From: Azolla caroliniana
Taxonomy: Eukaryota; Polypodiophyta
NCBI GenBank assembly: GCA_043228905.1
Contig: JBHGNT010000003.1
Coordinates: forward strand, 21,638,001-21,702,000
Reading direction: 5' to 3'
DNA: 64,000 nt
Shown here: piece after piece, positions 1 to 9,042 of the stretch
Layout of the letters: the number at the start of each line of letters is the position of its first letter
Position numbering within the stretch: position 1 is the first letter of the stretch
The notes under the pieces: generated by a model
The model's database searches: none
What the model was told of the DNA's origin: nothing
Seen by the model: the letters and a program-made list of their open reading frames with translations, nothing else
Translations under genes and position numbers: made by a program

Positions 1-950
1 GAAGAGACTGATGGAAGAGGCAGCGGCCCGACACGTAGAGGCCATCCAGTACTCGGCGTCGGCCGGAATTCGGGTCGGGGGCAGCGAGGCCCGAACAGAG
101 GGCAAAGACGGATTCTGGTCGGCAATGCTGGAAGGTCTTGCCGGCGCACGGCTAAGGAAAGATGAAATGGACCGCGCTGAGAGACGGGTCCGGGAAATAA
201 CCGGGTGGAGCGATCCGGTCGAGGAGAAGACGGGCTTCGTAGAAGCCGCCTGCCGGAACTACGAGGCTCTGGTAGAAGACAAACGAGTGGGGAAAGCCGG
301 AGCGACCGGGCCCTCACAACGGTACGAGACCCGATTCGGGCAACGACGGAACGATGCCGGCGGGTCCAGCTCGCAAGATAACCCCAGGAAGGGCGGATAC
401 CGACTGGGGACGGAGATAGAAAGGACTACGGACCTACGAAAGGTCCTAGAAGAACGGATCCTCGACAGCAAAGTGGAGCTGTCATTGCGAGAGGTGTTAG
501 GGATCGCCAAGAAGGAGTTCCACGACTCCATTGTAGACCTGGTGAAACGGAAGAGGCTGTTGACGGAGACGGAACCGGAAAGACCGGTGGAGGTGCGGAC
601 GACGCACATCGACGACATGGCGCTGGAAGATGAGTGGGTGGAGAGCCACTATTCAAGGCCGCACTGGGCCCGAGCAACCACGGAGACCCCGGTGAAGATC
701 GGAGATGTTCAGGAGCCGATGGTGGCATTGGTGGACCACGGTTCGGAAATAAACCTGATGTCAATGGACTTCTATAAGAAGGGAAAGTGGCCGATCAACA
801 CCAAGCACGGGTGGAAGATACTGGCGGCGACGCGCGCCACCGAGGAACTGCACGGGGCCTGCCCGAACGTGCGAGTCAAGATCGGCGAAGTCGAGATTGA
901 CCAGCACTTCTTCGTACAGGAGACGTCCTCACATCCGGTTATACTAGGCC
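1..950 (+). pseudogene. Ty3/gypsy gag-protease fragment (G1-like), truncated at both ends
   Basis: The frame opening at 11 reads the C-terminal half of a gypsy gag plus the aspartic protease. It is closely similar to residues after the zinc knuckle of G1 gag (7876-8812): it has the same RPHWARATTETPVKIGD block and the protease motif VDHGSEINLM near 736. Similarity ends at VILG (about 950), before the protease C-terminus, where the frame runs into unrelated sequence. The zinc knuckle and N-terminus lie beyond the window. Bases 951-1023 hold nothing I recognise. Confidence 0.85.
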
Positions 951-1023
951 CCGATCGAACGATCCACGACCGGATTACGCTCCACCCGTATTGGAGCATC
1001 ACGCGGTTCGGTCCCTGGTCGGG

Positions 1024-2121
1024 TCAATCCTTGGTCTCTACGTCGACCTTTTCACTGGCCATCTCCCACCCATCTTCGCTGGCATCGTGCCAGGACTCCT
1101 CGATACCGCCATCCATCTCCTCGGTCTTACAAGGGTATACGGGCCCGAATGCCGAGTTCTCCAGAATCGGGTCCGGGGGCTTTCGTCCGCTCCTTCCCCG
1201 TATCGTGTCGCTGGTGATTCTTGGTCTCTCGCCACCGCCTTCCTCCGCTTGGGACTCACGTGGGCACTCGGGCCCGACTGCCATCATCTCGGGAGCAAGT
1301 GTGGGAAGGCTCAAAGAATCGCCCGTCTGGTTTACGCCCTTGTCCGTAGCCACCGGCTCTTCATGGTCGGCGGTCGTCTCCTTACCGATCGCGTAAGCCC
1401 CGCCTGGGCTTGCTTCTCCGATGTCCGGGGTTTCGGGCTGACACGCCCGAAACCGCTGGTTCCAACGTTCTGATCCCGCGATCGGTATCTCGGCCTCGTC
1501 CTTGACCATTCTATCTTCGCAAGTCGAGAGGGCGTTTTGTTCCGCACCCTCTCTCGTGGTACCATCGTACCGATCTTCCGTCATCACGTGGGGCAGGTCC
1601 GTCTCCTCAGTCTCGGCTTGCGGCCTCGATCTTTCCTCTTCCTCGAGCATCGCCTCGAGAGCTGCGTACGCCTCCGCAATCCTGGCCCCAACACCGAGCC
1701 TTGCCGACTCTCTTTGCCGTTCGGCCTCTTCCCGTTGTGATGGCACGCCCTTCTCGTTGTCTAGCCGTTGGCACACCCTTCCGACCTTCGACCAGTCCTC
1801 CGTAAGCCCATTCGCTCCGTCATCGTCTTCGAGCTCCATCCCGATGGCCTCCCGTTCCGCTCGGTCGATCGACCTGATGAACAATAGGACCATGTCCGTC
1901 CCCACCAAACCTTGTTCCCGCTCTGGGAGCCGAGAAAGCCGTCGCTTGAACTCTCGGAACTCCTTCGTCGCGCCCCGGTGGGTCTTTGCCGATGCGACCC
2001 ACTGGTCGAAGTCGTGTCGTCCCCGGCTCTTCCGCCATCCTCCATATGCCTGCAGGACCGCCTCTTCAAAGGCCTCCCACGAACTATGAGCTTGTCAGAG
2101 TTCCTTTACTTCCGCACCAGA
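1024..2121 (-). pseudogene. Gypsy G2a gag, downstream half
   Basis: The minus strand reads a gag-like protein: HSSWEAFEEA, then FDQWVASAKTHRGATKEF, then LLFIRSIDRAEREA, followed by about 200 acidic residues with no zinc knuckle or protease. The same order of blocks occurs in G2c (60804-62024). The gag core begins right at the 2121 boundary. The missing N-terminal 75 residues are found at 15430-15672 on the same strand, so this gene was split by insertion. A TGA at about 2096 sits where the homologue has an arginine. The lack of zinc knuckle and pol suggests a non-autonomous gypsy derivative, which is an inference. Confidence 0.75.
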
Positions 2122-2136
2122 CCATAGCTCCACGCA

Positions 2137-3500
2137 CCAGTGACCCCGGTCGATGTACAGAATAAAGAAGCACCAGCACCTATACATAGCAATAAGACCC
2201 CGGAGACGGAAACAATCCTAGAGATAGTGGCGGCGCAAGCAAAAGAGCTTGCTGAATTAAGAGATGAAATGGCCGCACAGGAAGCATTACGCACCTGAGA
2301 GCGGGACTTGAAGAAAGCGGCAGAAGAAGAGCAACGAAAGACTGCTGAGAACCTCCGCGGAAAGGACATCAGGCCTACGACCGGCTGAAGGAGGAGAAAG
2401 AGAAGGCACTGCAAGAAAAGGAGAAGCTGCGACGGATGGCGGAAACAGAGATCGAAAAGCTGAAAGAAGAACTCCGTCAGCAAAAGGACCAAGAAGACCG
2501 CGCTCGCCGGCAACTCAACCAAAAGCTGAAGCAGAAAACCGATGATTTTGAGCACCTGCACTGGGACTACAAGCACCTGGATACGAAGCATAAGAAACAG
2601 CAAGAGAAGATGGCAGAGCTCCGGCAGGAGGTACATCGGGTTGAGACGATGCTAGCGGAGGAATGTGCTGAAAGAACCACATTGCTGGAGGAAGTCGCGC
2701 AAGAACGGATGGAGCTGCATAAGCAACATTATGAAGAGAAGGAAAGAGCGACGATGATCTTGCAAAGGCTACAGAACACTTATCAAACCCAACTGTCACA
2801 TTACCAGGAGCAAGAGGTGGATACGGTGGCACTCATCAAGCAGTTGAAGGACGAACCAAAGATGGGATTGGAGCGGATCCAGTTCATTGTCCAGGCATGG
2901 AGGAACAAGACCAAATGCTTGATTGACAAAAGCTCCGCACAATGGTGGGACAAATGGGCAAAGCACACAGCCGAGCTCCAGTTGCTACGGGCAGACGCGG
3001 AAAATCGGCAGAGGGAAGGCGACGACTACTACATGCTAACGAAGGAGGACTTCATTGCCGTCAGAGAGGAGTTAGCTGAAGATTTTATAACTCTAGCGGA
3101 GGAGCAGGCAGCAGTGGTCTGGCAATTGGTAGCCTAGCTAGATGATGATCGACTAGATGCTCAAATCCAATTTGAGAGCTATGAGCAGACCAAGCTACGG
3201 AGAGAAGAAGCAAAGCAGGCGGCAACTGTCAACCTCAGCGATGAGGAGCCATCACCGGAGCAAGGACCGGACGGAGACAAGGCCGGGACGAGTCAACCAG
3301 AGTCAAATCTGGCGGAGCAGCTAACAGAGGAATCACCACCACAACCGCCGGTACCGGAAGCCGAACAGACGCCCGCTCAGGAGCAACAGTCGGAGGAGCC
3401 GCAGCCACCGCAACAGCCACAACAACAACAACAACCGGATTCCGAACAACCATTGGATACCCTAGAGCAGAGTATTCTGGACATCTTGGACGAAGGCTAA
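2137..3500 (+). pseudogene. CC-1: long coiled-coil protein gene, decayed
   Basis: The reading frame runs about 450 codons with a TGA near 2296, a frameshift near 2360 and a TAG at 3135-3137. The longest open stretch is 2436-3137. The product is almost wholly charged heptad-type coiled coil (QRK, EEKEKALQEKEKLRR). It then has a core with WWDKWAKHTAEL and DAENRQREGDDYY, a Glu/Pro/Gln-rich tail and the terminus ILDILDEG. Core and terminus recur in CC-2 and CC-3, so this is a gene family and not chance low complexity. No zinc knuckle, protease, RT, integrase or transposase motif is visible. The function is unknown. A gag-like structural protein of a non-autonomous LTR element is my best guess; a captured host coiled-coil gene is the alternative. 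Confidence 0.6.
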
Positions 3501-3507
3501 GGGCCGG

Positions 3508-3553
3508 ATAGTGGGATTCGACGTACAAGGTACTGTCCCACGGGCGTGCCATG
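3508..3553 (+). other. Conserved hairpin block preceding an LTR-like start (CC-1)
   Basis: The segment contains GTGGG, then a CGACGTACAAGG block, then CTGTCCCACGGGCGTGCCATG, directly followed by TGTTACC. GTGGG and CCCAC can pair. The same arrangement precedes TGTT at 5660 (CC-2) and 60448 (CC-3). It occupies the place where a polypurine tract would be in an ordinary LTR element, but it is not purine-rich. Confidence 0.6.
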
Positions 3554-3934
3554 TGTTACCCGGCCGGCAAAGGAGCAGAGACTAGAATGTGAAAGGGATG
3601 GTTATTCGGAATATATTTAATTAAGTAGATTAGATTATAATTATGTAGTGAACGGACGGACCGGAATCGGTATGCCGATCCGGATCCGGACCGATTCCGA
3701 ACAGGTGCCGGTTGGCACTGTTTTGTACGCAGCACCGGTGACCTATATAAAGGCCCGGTTACAATGTATAAATTTAACGGAGAATTAATATAAGCTTCTT
3801 GTTTTGTCTTCACGTATTGATTACTATTCTGAATTAATTGTTATATCTTACGCTTGTATTGAGTGTATGCCTTATTGCTAAGTAGCTAATTAAGTCGAAG
3901 TAATCGTTGTGTCTTAAGTTATCTCGCCGTAACA
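3554..3934 (+). repeat. LTR-like sequence downstream of CC-1
   Basis: It begins TGTTACCCGG and plausibly ends CGTAACA at 3934. A TATATAAA box lies at 3744-3751, about 190 bp in, followed by AT-rich sequence, as in an LTR U3-R-U5. The next LTR-like sequence (5660) shares the TGTT start, box position and CGTAACA end but little else. The two are therefore either ancient or belong to different elements. The 3' boundary is an inference. Confidence 0.5.
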
Positions 3935-4030
3935 CCCCTTTGGTGAAGTGTCTTCCAGAGACACCCTGTGTTAGGCTATTGTCCGGCCCTAAGGATTAAC
4001 ACCAGGGTAGCCACAGTCAATGCAAGCACA

Positions 4031-5533
4031 ATGGCGGATTCGGTACAGAAGAGCGAGACATCGTCGCTGGTAGATAAAAGCCTGCACCCCCAAACCAGCC
4101 ACGCTTCCACGCAAATAGTGCCGTCAATTTTCGTCACCACCAACGAAACATCTCTAACGACAGACAGGACACCGAGCCTCCAGACCAGGCACGCTTCCAC
4201 GCAAACGCCACGACCGCCTGTCGTCATGGAGAGATCTACACAAACGGACAGGGAACCCAATCCCCGGAGCCAGCAAGCTGCAACCCAGACAGGGCCTCCC
4301 CTCCGTGACTACCAAGACGAGCTCAAGTCCTAGATCACTCAAGCCGAGATAGTAGAACAAAACCACAACAACACTATTGGCCAACTACGGGAACAAGTCG
4401 CGGGCCACGAAGCTGACCTCCAGCGACGGCTTGCCGAAAGCTCGGCCGCGCTCAAAGCACAAGAAAGAGAGGTGATGAACCTTCAGGTCGCTATCACCGA
4501 GGCCAAAGAATGATTCATCAAGGAAGAAGAGAGGAATAGCCAATGGGAACGCGAGCTATTCGCAGACAACCAGGAATTACGGCGTCAACAAAAGGAATTA
4601 CAAGAACTGGCAAATGAACACATGCAAAAGTGGAGGATCTCTGAAGACCAAAGGGTGCAAATTTCCGATGCTTATCACCAGTTGCAAACAGAGGACTAGA
4701 GGACATTGCCGCTAGGGAACGACAACGGGACGCTTGGAGACAGGAAATGGACGAAACTATAGCACAGCTCACCAAACATTACAAGCAAACAATCGCGCTC
4801 GTAACTGCAAAAGCAAAGGATAACCAAGCTACTCTGGAGCTCCTCATCCGCAAATGCCAAGGCCGCAAGGGAGGAAGTGGAAGCTCACCGAGCTCGCATC
4901 GGCATGGACAATACTAGAATAAAGATCCTGATCAACAAATATCGCCAACAACTCACCAAGAAGATCGAGGAAACGCTCGACCGCGTATGGCAGGAATGGT
5001 CAGCCCAAGCCACTGAACTACACATATTTTGTGCGGATGTCGAGAACCGAAGGAAGGAGGGTCGAGGGTTCTACAAGATGGATGACACCAGCATCCAGAC
5101 CCTCCGTGAAGACTTGACCGAGGAATATCATACCTTAGCAGAATCCCACACCGCAGCAATCGAGCAACTTCTAGAGGAATTCAATGACGATCAAATGATG
5201 TTCCGTTTAGAAGCCGAAGCTTACGAGGAGGAACGCCTAGCTACCATGACTAACAGAGCTCCCACGACCAATGACAACAAACCAAAGCCAAGAAAAACCA
5301 CCACCACGGAAGCCAGATAGGAGGGACCCGCCCCTACAGACACCCACATCACAACCGAGCAACAAACTACGACCACAACCCTGCCTGAATCAGAAACAAC
5401 AGAGGGCGGCGCACTCGAAGACACAGCCATCCCGGACTCGGCAGCAAAACCCCCATCACCAACCCCACCTTCCGAGCAGCCTGACCAACCCCACGCCCCC
5501 GAGGATATCCTCGGCATATTAGAAGAGGATTAA
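4031..5533 (+). pseudogene. CC-2: coiled-coil protein gene with STQT repeats, decayed
   Basis: An ATG at 4031 opens a frame with four to five (A/S)TQT-type repeats (HASTQI, HASTQT, RSTQTD, AATQTGP) in the first 100 residues. A long coiled coil follows. The core has WQEWSAQATELH and DVENRRKEGRGFYK, then LREDLTEEYHTLAESH, a Thr/Pro-rich tail and the terminus DILGILEED. In-frame stops at about 4331, 4511 and 4697 and one after codon TEAR (5318-5320), plus at least one frame change between 4700 and 4880, break it. The intact section is 4877-5320. It is homologous to CC-1 and CC-3. The role is unknown; it is not a recognised retroelement protein. Confidence 0.6.
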
Positions 5534-5610
5534 AAAGAACCCTTAAACCCCCTGGTATAAAGGGCAATTTTGTAAAATTTTGGCAAACTCCATTGTTGTC
5601 CCTCCACTTT

Positions 5611-5659
5611 GTGAATCGTGGGTCCGATGGACAAAGTCCTGTCCCACGGGCGTACCATG
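5611..5659 (+). other. Conserved hairpin block preceding an LTR-like start (CC-2)
   Basis: It reads GTGGGTCCGATGGACAAAG followed by TCCTGTCCCACGGGCGTACC and ATG, then TGTTGTCC. GTGGG/CCCAC can form a stem. This is the second copy of the block at 3508-3553. Confidence 0.6.
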
Positions 5660-6032
5660 TGTTGTCCACAGGCCAAAAATGTAATTACAAAATATGTAAA
5701 CTCGCCAGTAGGTAGAAAAGTAGGTGAGGAAATAGGTAGAACAAAATTAGTCGAGTTTTGAGCCCCTCACAATCAGCCGACGGCTCGGCTCTGTGTAAAG
5801 AAGAAAACTATATAAGCTGAGACCTGCATACCTCGAGAGGAGGAGATATACTTAGATTATTTAGCCGTATTAATATCCTAGCACTAAGCTCTACACAAAA
5901 CTGTTTCCGGCCGAGAGCCGTGTATTGTATTCACTGTGAGCTTTCTCATTTAATATAAATCTCGCTCTTACTGTTCCTTCATCTGTGTATTCTTCCCGTA
6001 CTCGTAAACCGAGCTACTTCTACGTCTACCGG
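5660..6032 (+). repeat. LTR-like sequence downstream of CC-2, interrupted by G1
   Basis: It starts TGTTGTCCACAGG and has an ACTATATAAG box near 5806. Gypsy G1 is inserted at 6032; the sequence resumes at 13326 (CCGG is duplicated) and probably ends CGTAACA at 13393. The pieces join smoothly and the joined end resembles the end of the LTR-like sequence at 60448, supporting this reconstruction. Confidence 0.5.
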
Positions 6033-6816
6033 TGTCATGAAGAAAACCGTCCATAGGCGGAATCGGCGCACCAAGGCGTGGGAACCGGTTCTTCACGCGC
6101 GCTCGCTCCGAGTTGTACATAGAAGCGAATTAGGAGGATAATCGGCGGGAACGGGCCCTAACACAAGTGGAGACAAAGACCGCGCGAACAGTCTTTTGGT
6201 CGCGCGCGCGAACTGTATGAGTCGGCGGCGTAACTACGCGGATGCGTGAAGAACGGAGCGGATCCCTGTCAAAAAGGGACAGGGAATAAAGCTGACATGA
6301 CGGCCTGCTCGTCGGCATATATAAGGAGCAGGAAAGAGCTGTTGCAGGGATCTCGCGCAGAGAGGACGAAGTGCTGTCGGACCGTTTCTGGACGCTTCTC
6401 TCTCTGTTTCCTTCCTTCTTGAGCTCCATAGCTTTCTGTGCAGGGTTCCGAGGAGGCTTGCGCTGTTTCGAGGAACGCCCGAGTGCTTCCGGCAGCACCT
6501 CCGACCGGCTACCCCTTGTGCGTCGAAGCGAACAGGCATCGGCATCTGTTCGCCGGCCTGTTCGGTTGTAACCAACCTGTGCCCCATCGAGGGTTGTAGT
6601 CGTGTTAGCCATAATTTTCTTAATATATATATTTAGTCATTCGCATCTGTCTGTGTCGGTGTTCGTTCGCGTTCTCCGTGCTGAAGGGCCGTGTCCCTGT
6701 GTATCCCCGGTCCTGCGTAGCCGGTTCTCTCTCTTTCTCCTCCCTCACTTGCTCTTTGGTTCGAGACCCCCGCGGTCCCGCCTCGTTTCCTCACGCACTT
6801 GCGTAATAACTCGACA
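6033..6816 (+). repeat. G1 5' LTR
   Basis: It is 784 bp, TGTC...CGACA, and almost identical to 12538-13321. A TATATAA box is at 6318-6324, with a CT-rich initiator region and leader downstream. A long open frame in the distal part is not coding; gag starts after the PBS. Confidence 0.95.
6318..6324 (+). promoter_or_regulatory. G1 LTR TATA box
   Basis: TATATAA lies 285 bp into the LTR, in a GC-rich setting. The identical box is in the 3' LTR at 12823-12829. This is the expected core promoter for the genomic transcript. Confidence 0.65.
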
Positions 6817-6819
6817 TCT

Positions 6820-6837
6820 TGGTGAACCCGACGTGAA
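6820..6837 (+). promoter_or_regulatory. G1 primer-binding site
   Basis: TGGTGAACCCGACGTGAA starts three bases after the LTR end. The same 18 nt follow the 5' LTRs of G5, G1b, G3, G2a and G2c. Its complement ends in CCA as a tRNA would. It is not the initiator-Met site used by the copia elements here; I cannot name the tRNA. Confidence 0.8.
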
Positions 6838-6859
6838 AGAGGCGGCAGAAGAGCAGAAG

Positions 6860-8986
6860 ATGAGGGGGTCGGATCTTGCAGAGGCCATGGCTTCGGCCGT
6901 GGATCGGATTGTAAATGCGCGCGAGGGCACTGGTGCCCTCGACAGAGCTATCGAGGCGGTCGTCGGCACGATCGGCCGGTTCGATGGGAGGGATGCCACG
7001 AAGTATCTGGCGTCCTACGGTGCAGAAATGCTGATGCGGGACATTCCGGAAGAAAGGCGTCTTGCCGGATTTCCCCGAGTAGCAATGCCGAGCATCCATG
7101 CGGAGGTGCTCGAGGTGCGGGCGGAGAGCCGTACCTGGGAGGAGTTCGAAGGTCGGCTCCTAGAGAAATACGGGCTGGACGACGCGCTCCGGCTTTCGAA
7201 GCGAAGGTTCATGGAATGGGTGGAGTCCCCGGGGAAGGGAAGAAACGCGTCGGCACTCCTCCGGGAGTTCGAGGAAAACTTTGCGCGCCTTTCGGCGCTC
7301 GACCGATCCATCCTGGACACGAGCCGGGTCTTGCTGTTTGTCAAGTCGGTCGACGAGCGGGATCGGGAGCAAGTGGGCCTCTTGCTGGAAACCGAAGACG
7401 GGCTCACTACCGACTCGGCGGCTGTCAAGAAAGCCTATGGCCGTTTCGACAAACGGCGAGAATGGGCGGATAACGGGGTAACCGGGCCGGGCTCGGTCGC
7501 AGCAAGGAAGCTCGAACCAGCGCCACAGGTGCGAAAGGGAGAGACCCGAGAGTGGTTGGAAACCGGTTCGGCTTCGACCGGCGAGGTCAGAGGCTCAACC
7601 GGGGGAGCGGCGCTGGAGGAATTGACGAGGGCGGTAAAGGACCTCCAAATCGCGCAAGCCCGAAGGGAAGGTGGCGAACCGGCTCGTGACCGACGGCCGG
7701 CGGCAGGAAACAGGTGCATGTGGTGTGATGAAGTCGGCCACATTCGGAAGGACTGCGGCGACTTCGCGGAGGCGCTGAGGGACAGGGTGGTGTACCTGTG
7801 GGAAGGACGGGTGCATGCCAGCGACACCCGAAGGGCCCTGAGCCAAAACGACGGGCGAGGTGGTATGAAAAGGTTGATGGAAGAGGCGGCGGCCCGACAC
7901 GCGGAAACCGTCCACTACTCGGCGTCGGCCGGCATTCGAGTCGGGGGCGGCGAGGCCCGAAGGGAAAGCAAAGCCGGATTCTGGCCGACGATGCTGGAAG
8001 GCCTTGCCGGTGCAGGGCTTAAAAGGGAGGAATCGGACCGTGCGGAGAAACGGGTACGGGAGATGACCGGGTGGAGCGACCCGGTCGAGGAAAAGACGGG
8101 CTTCGTGGAAGCCGCTTGCCGGAACTACGAGGCTCTGGTAGAAGAGAAGCGGGTGGGGAAACCCGGGACGACCGGGCCCTCACAACGATACGAGACCCGG
8201 TCCGGGCCACGACGGGACGAAGCCGGCGGGGCCGGTACGCAAGATAAACCCCAGAAGGGCGGGTACCGTCTGGGGACGGAGATAGAAAGAACCACGGACT
8301 TACGAAAGGTCCTGGAGGAACGGATCCTCGACAGCAAGGTGGAGCTGTCGTTACGGGAGCTGCTGGGAATCGCCAAGAAGGAGTTCCATGACTCCATCGT
8401 GGACTTAGTGAAACGGAAGAGGCTGTCGACGGAGACAGAACCGGAAAGACCGGTGGAAGTGCGGACGACGCACCTAGACGACATGGCGCTGGGAGACGAG
8501 TGGGCGGAAAGCCACTATTCGAGACCACACTGGGCCCGAGCGACCACGGAAACCCCGGTAAAGATCGGCGATGTCCAGGAACCGGTGATAGCTTTGGTGG
8601 ACCACGGATCGGAGATCAATTTGATGTCCATGGACTTCTATAAGAAGGGCAAATGGCCGATCAACACCAAGCACGGGTGGAAAATAAGGGCAGCAACGCG
8701 CGCCACCGAGGAACTGCACGGGGCCTGTCCGAATGTGCGAGTCAAGATCGGCGACGTCGAGATTGACCAGCACTTCTTCGTGCAGGAGACGTCTTCGCAT
8801 CCGGTCATACTGGGAGAGCCGTACATCACGGCGGCGCGAATGGAGACCAAGGTGCTGGACAATGGTTCGGCCTACGCGAGGGTCAAAAGCCAAGACGGGC
8901 GCCATTCGGTCCAGTTTCTGACGGTACGGCCGAACCACGAACGTAACCGCAACTCCCTCGGTTCCGAAAACCGAGAGGATTTTTAG
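6860..8986 (+). CDS. gag: G1 gag-protease polyprotein
   Basis: It encodes 708 residues forming the capsid/nucleocapsid precursor and the aspartic protease. The start is the first ATG after the PBS (MRGSDLAEAM), shared with G1b; the upstream open frame lies in the LTR. An N-terminal capsid-like region is followed by a CCHC knuckle (CMWCDEVGHIRKDC, about residue 284) and a conserved ATTETPVKIGD block. The protease motif is VDHGSEINLM near residue 579, where D-H-G-S replaces the usual D-S/T-G. The frame is intact. It ends GAT TTT TAG at 8984-8986 on a slippery-type heptamer, with pol in the -1 frame directly overlapping. Confidence 0.9.
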   Translation: MRGSDLAEAMASAVDRIVNAREGTGALDRAIEAVVGTIGRFDGRDATKYLASYGAEMLMRDIPEERRLAGFPRVAMPSIHAEVLEVRAESRTWEEFEGRLLEKYGLDDALRLSKRRFMEWVESPGKGRNASALLREFEENFARLSALDRSILDTSRVLLFVKSVDERDREQVGLLLETEDGLTTDSAAVKKAYGRFDKRREWADNGVTGPGSVAARKLEPAPQVRKGETREWLETGSASTGEVRGSTGGAALEELTRAVKDLQIAQARREGGEPARDRRPAAGNRCMWCDEVGHIRKDCGDFAEALRDRVVYLWEGRVHASDTRRALSQNDGRGGMKRLMEEAAARHAETVHYSASAGIRVGGGEARRESKAGFWPTMLEGLAGAGLKREESDRAEKRVREMTGWSDPVEEKTGFVEAACRNYEALVEEKRVGKPGTTGPSQRYETRSGPRRDEAGGAGTQDKPQKGGYRLGTEIERTTDLRKVLEERILDSKVELSLRELLGIAKKEFHDSIVDLVKRKRLSTETEPERPVEVRTTHLDDMALGDEWAESHYSRPHWARATTETPVKIGDVQEPVIALVDHGSEINLMSMDFYKKGKWPINTKHGWKIRAATRATEELHGACPNVRVKIGDVEIDQHFFVQETSSHPVILGEPYITAARMETKVLDNGSAYARVKSQDGRHSVQFLTVRPNHERNRNSLGSENREDF

Positions 8987-9042
8987 AAAGGACTGCCAAG
9001 GCGTGGGGCCGCGACAGTCCGGATGCTCCGGGAAGACCCCAC
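8977..9042 (+). promoter_or_regulatory. Predicted -1 ribosomal frameshift signal (slippery heptamer plus pseudoknot)
   Basis: GGATTTT (8977-8983) is read G GAT TTT in the gag frame and is followed at once by TAG. After a 6-nt spacer, stem 1 is GGACTG (8990-8995) with CAGTCC (9015-9020). Stem 2 is GTGGGG (9003-9008) with CCCCAC (9037-9042), giving an H-type pseudoknot. The -1 frame is open without a stop from here into pol. The arrangement is conserved in G5, G1b and the 42.4-kb copy with compensatory changes. GGAUUUU is a known -1 heptamer in a dianthovirus. Activity here is an inference. Confidence 0.75.

Noticed and set aside
1502-2089. 195-codon plus-strand frame rich in Ser and Arg
   Set aside because: It lies antisense to the G2a gag, which has homologous blocks in G2c; the plus-strand frame does not.
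5660-6032. 3554-3934 and 5660-6032 as the two LTRs of a single CC-2 element
   Set aside because: They share only termini and box position; LTRs of one insertion start identical, so this pairing would need extreme age and is left open rather than claimed.
6602-6859. Upstream extension of the G1 gag frame to an ATG at 6602
   Set aside because: It starts inside the LTR and reads through the PBS; the ATG at 6860 is shared with G1b and follows the PBS.
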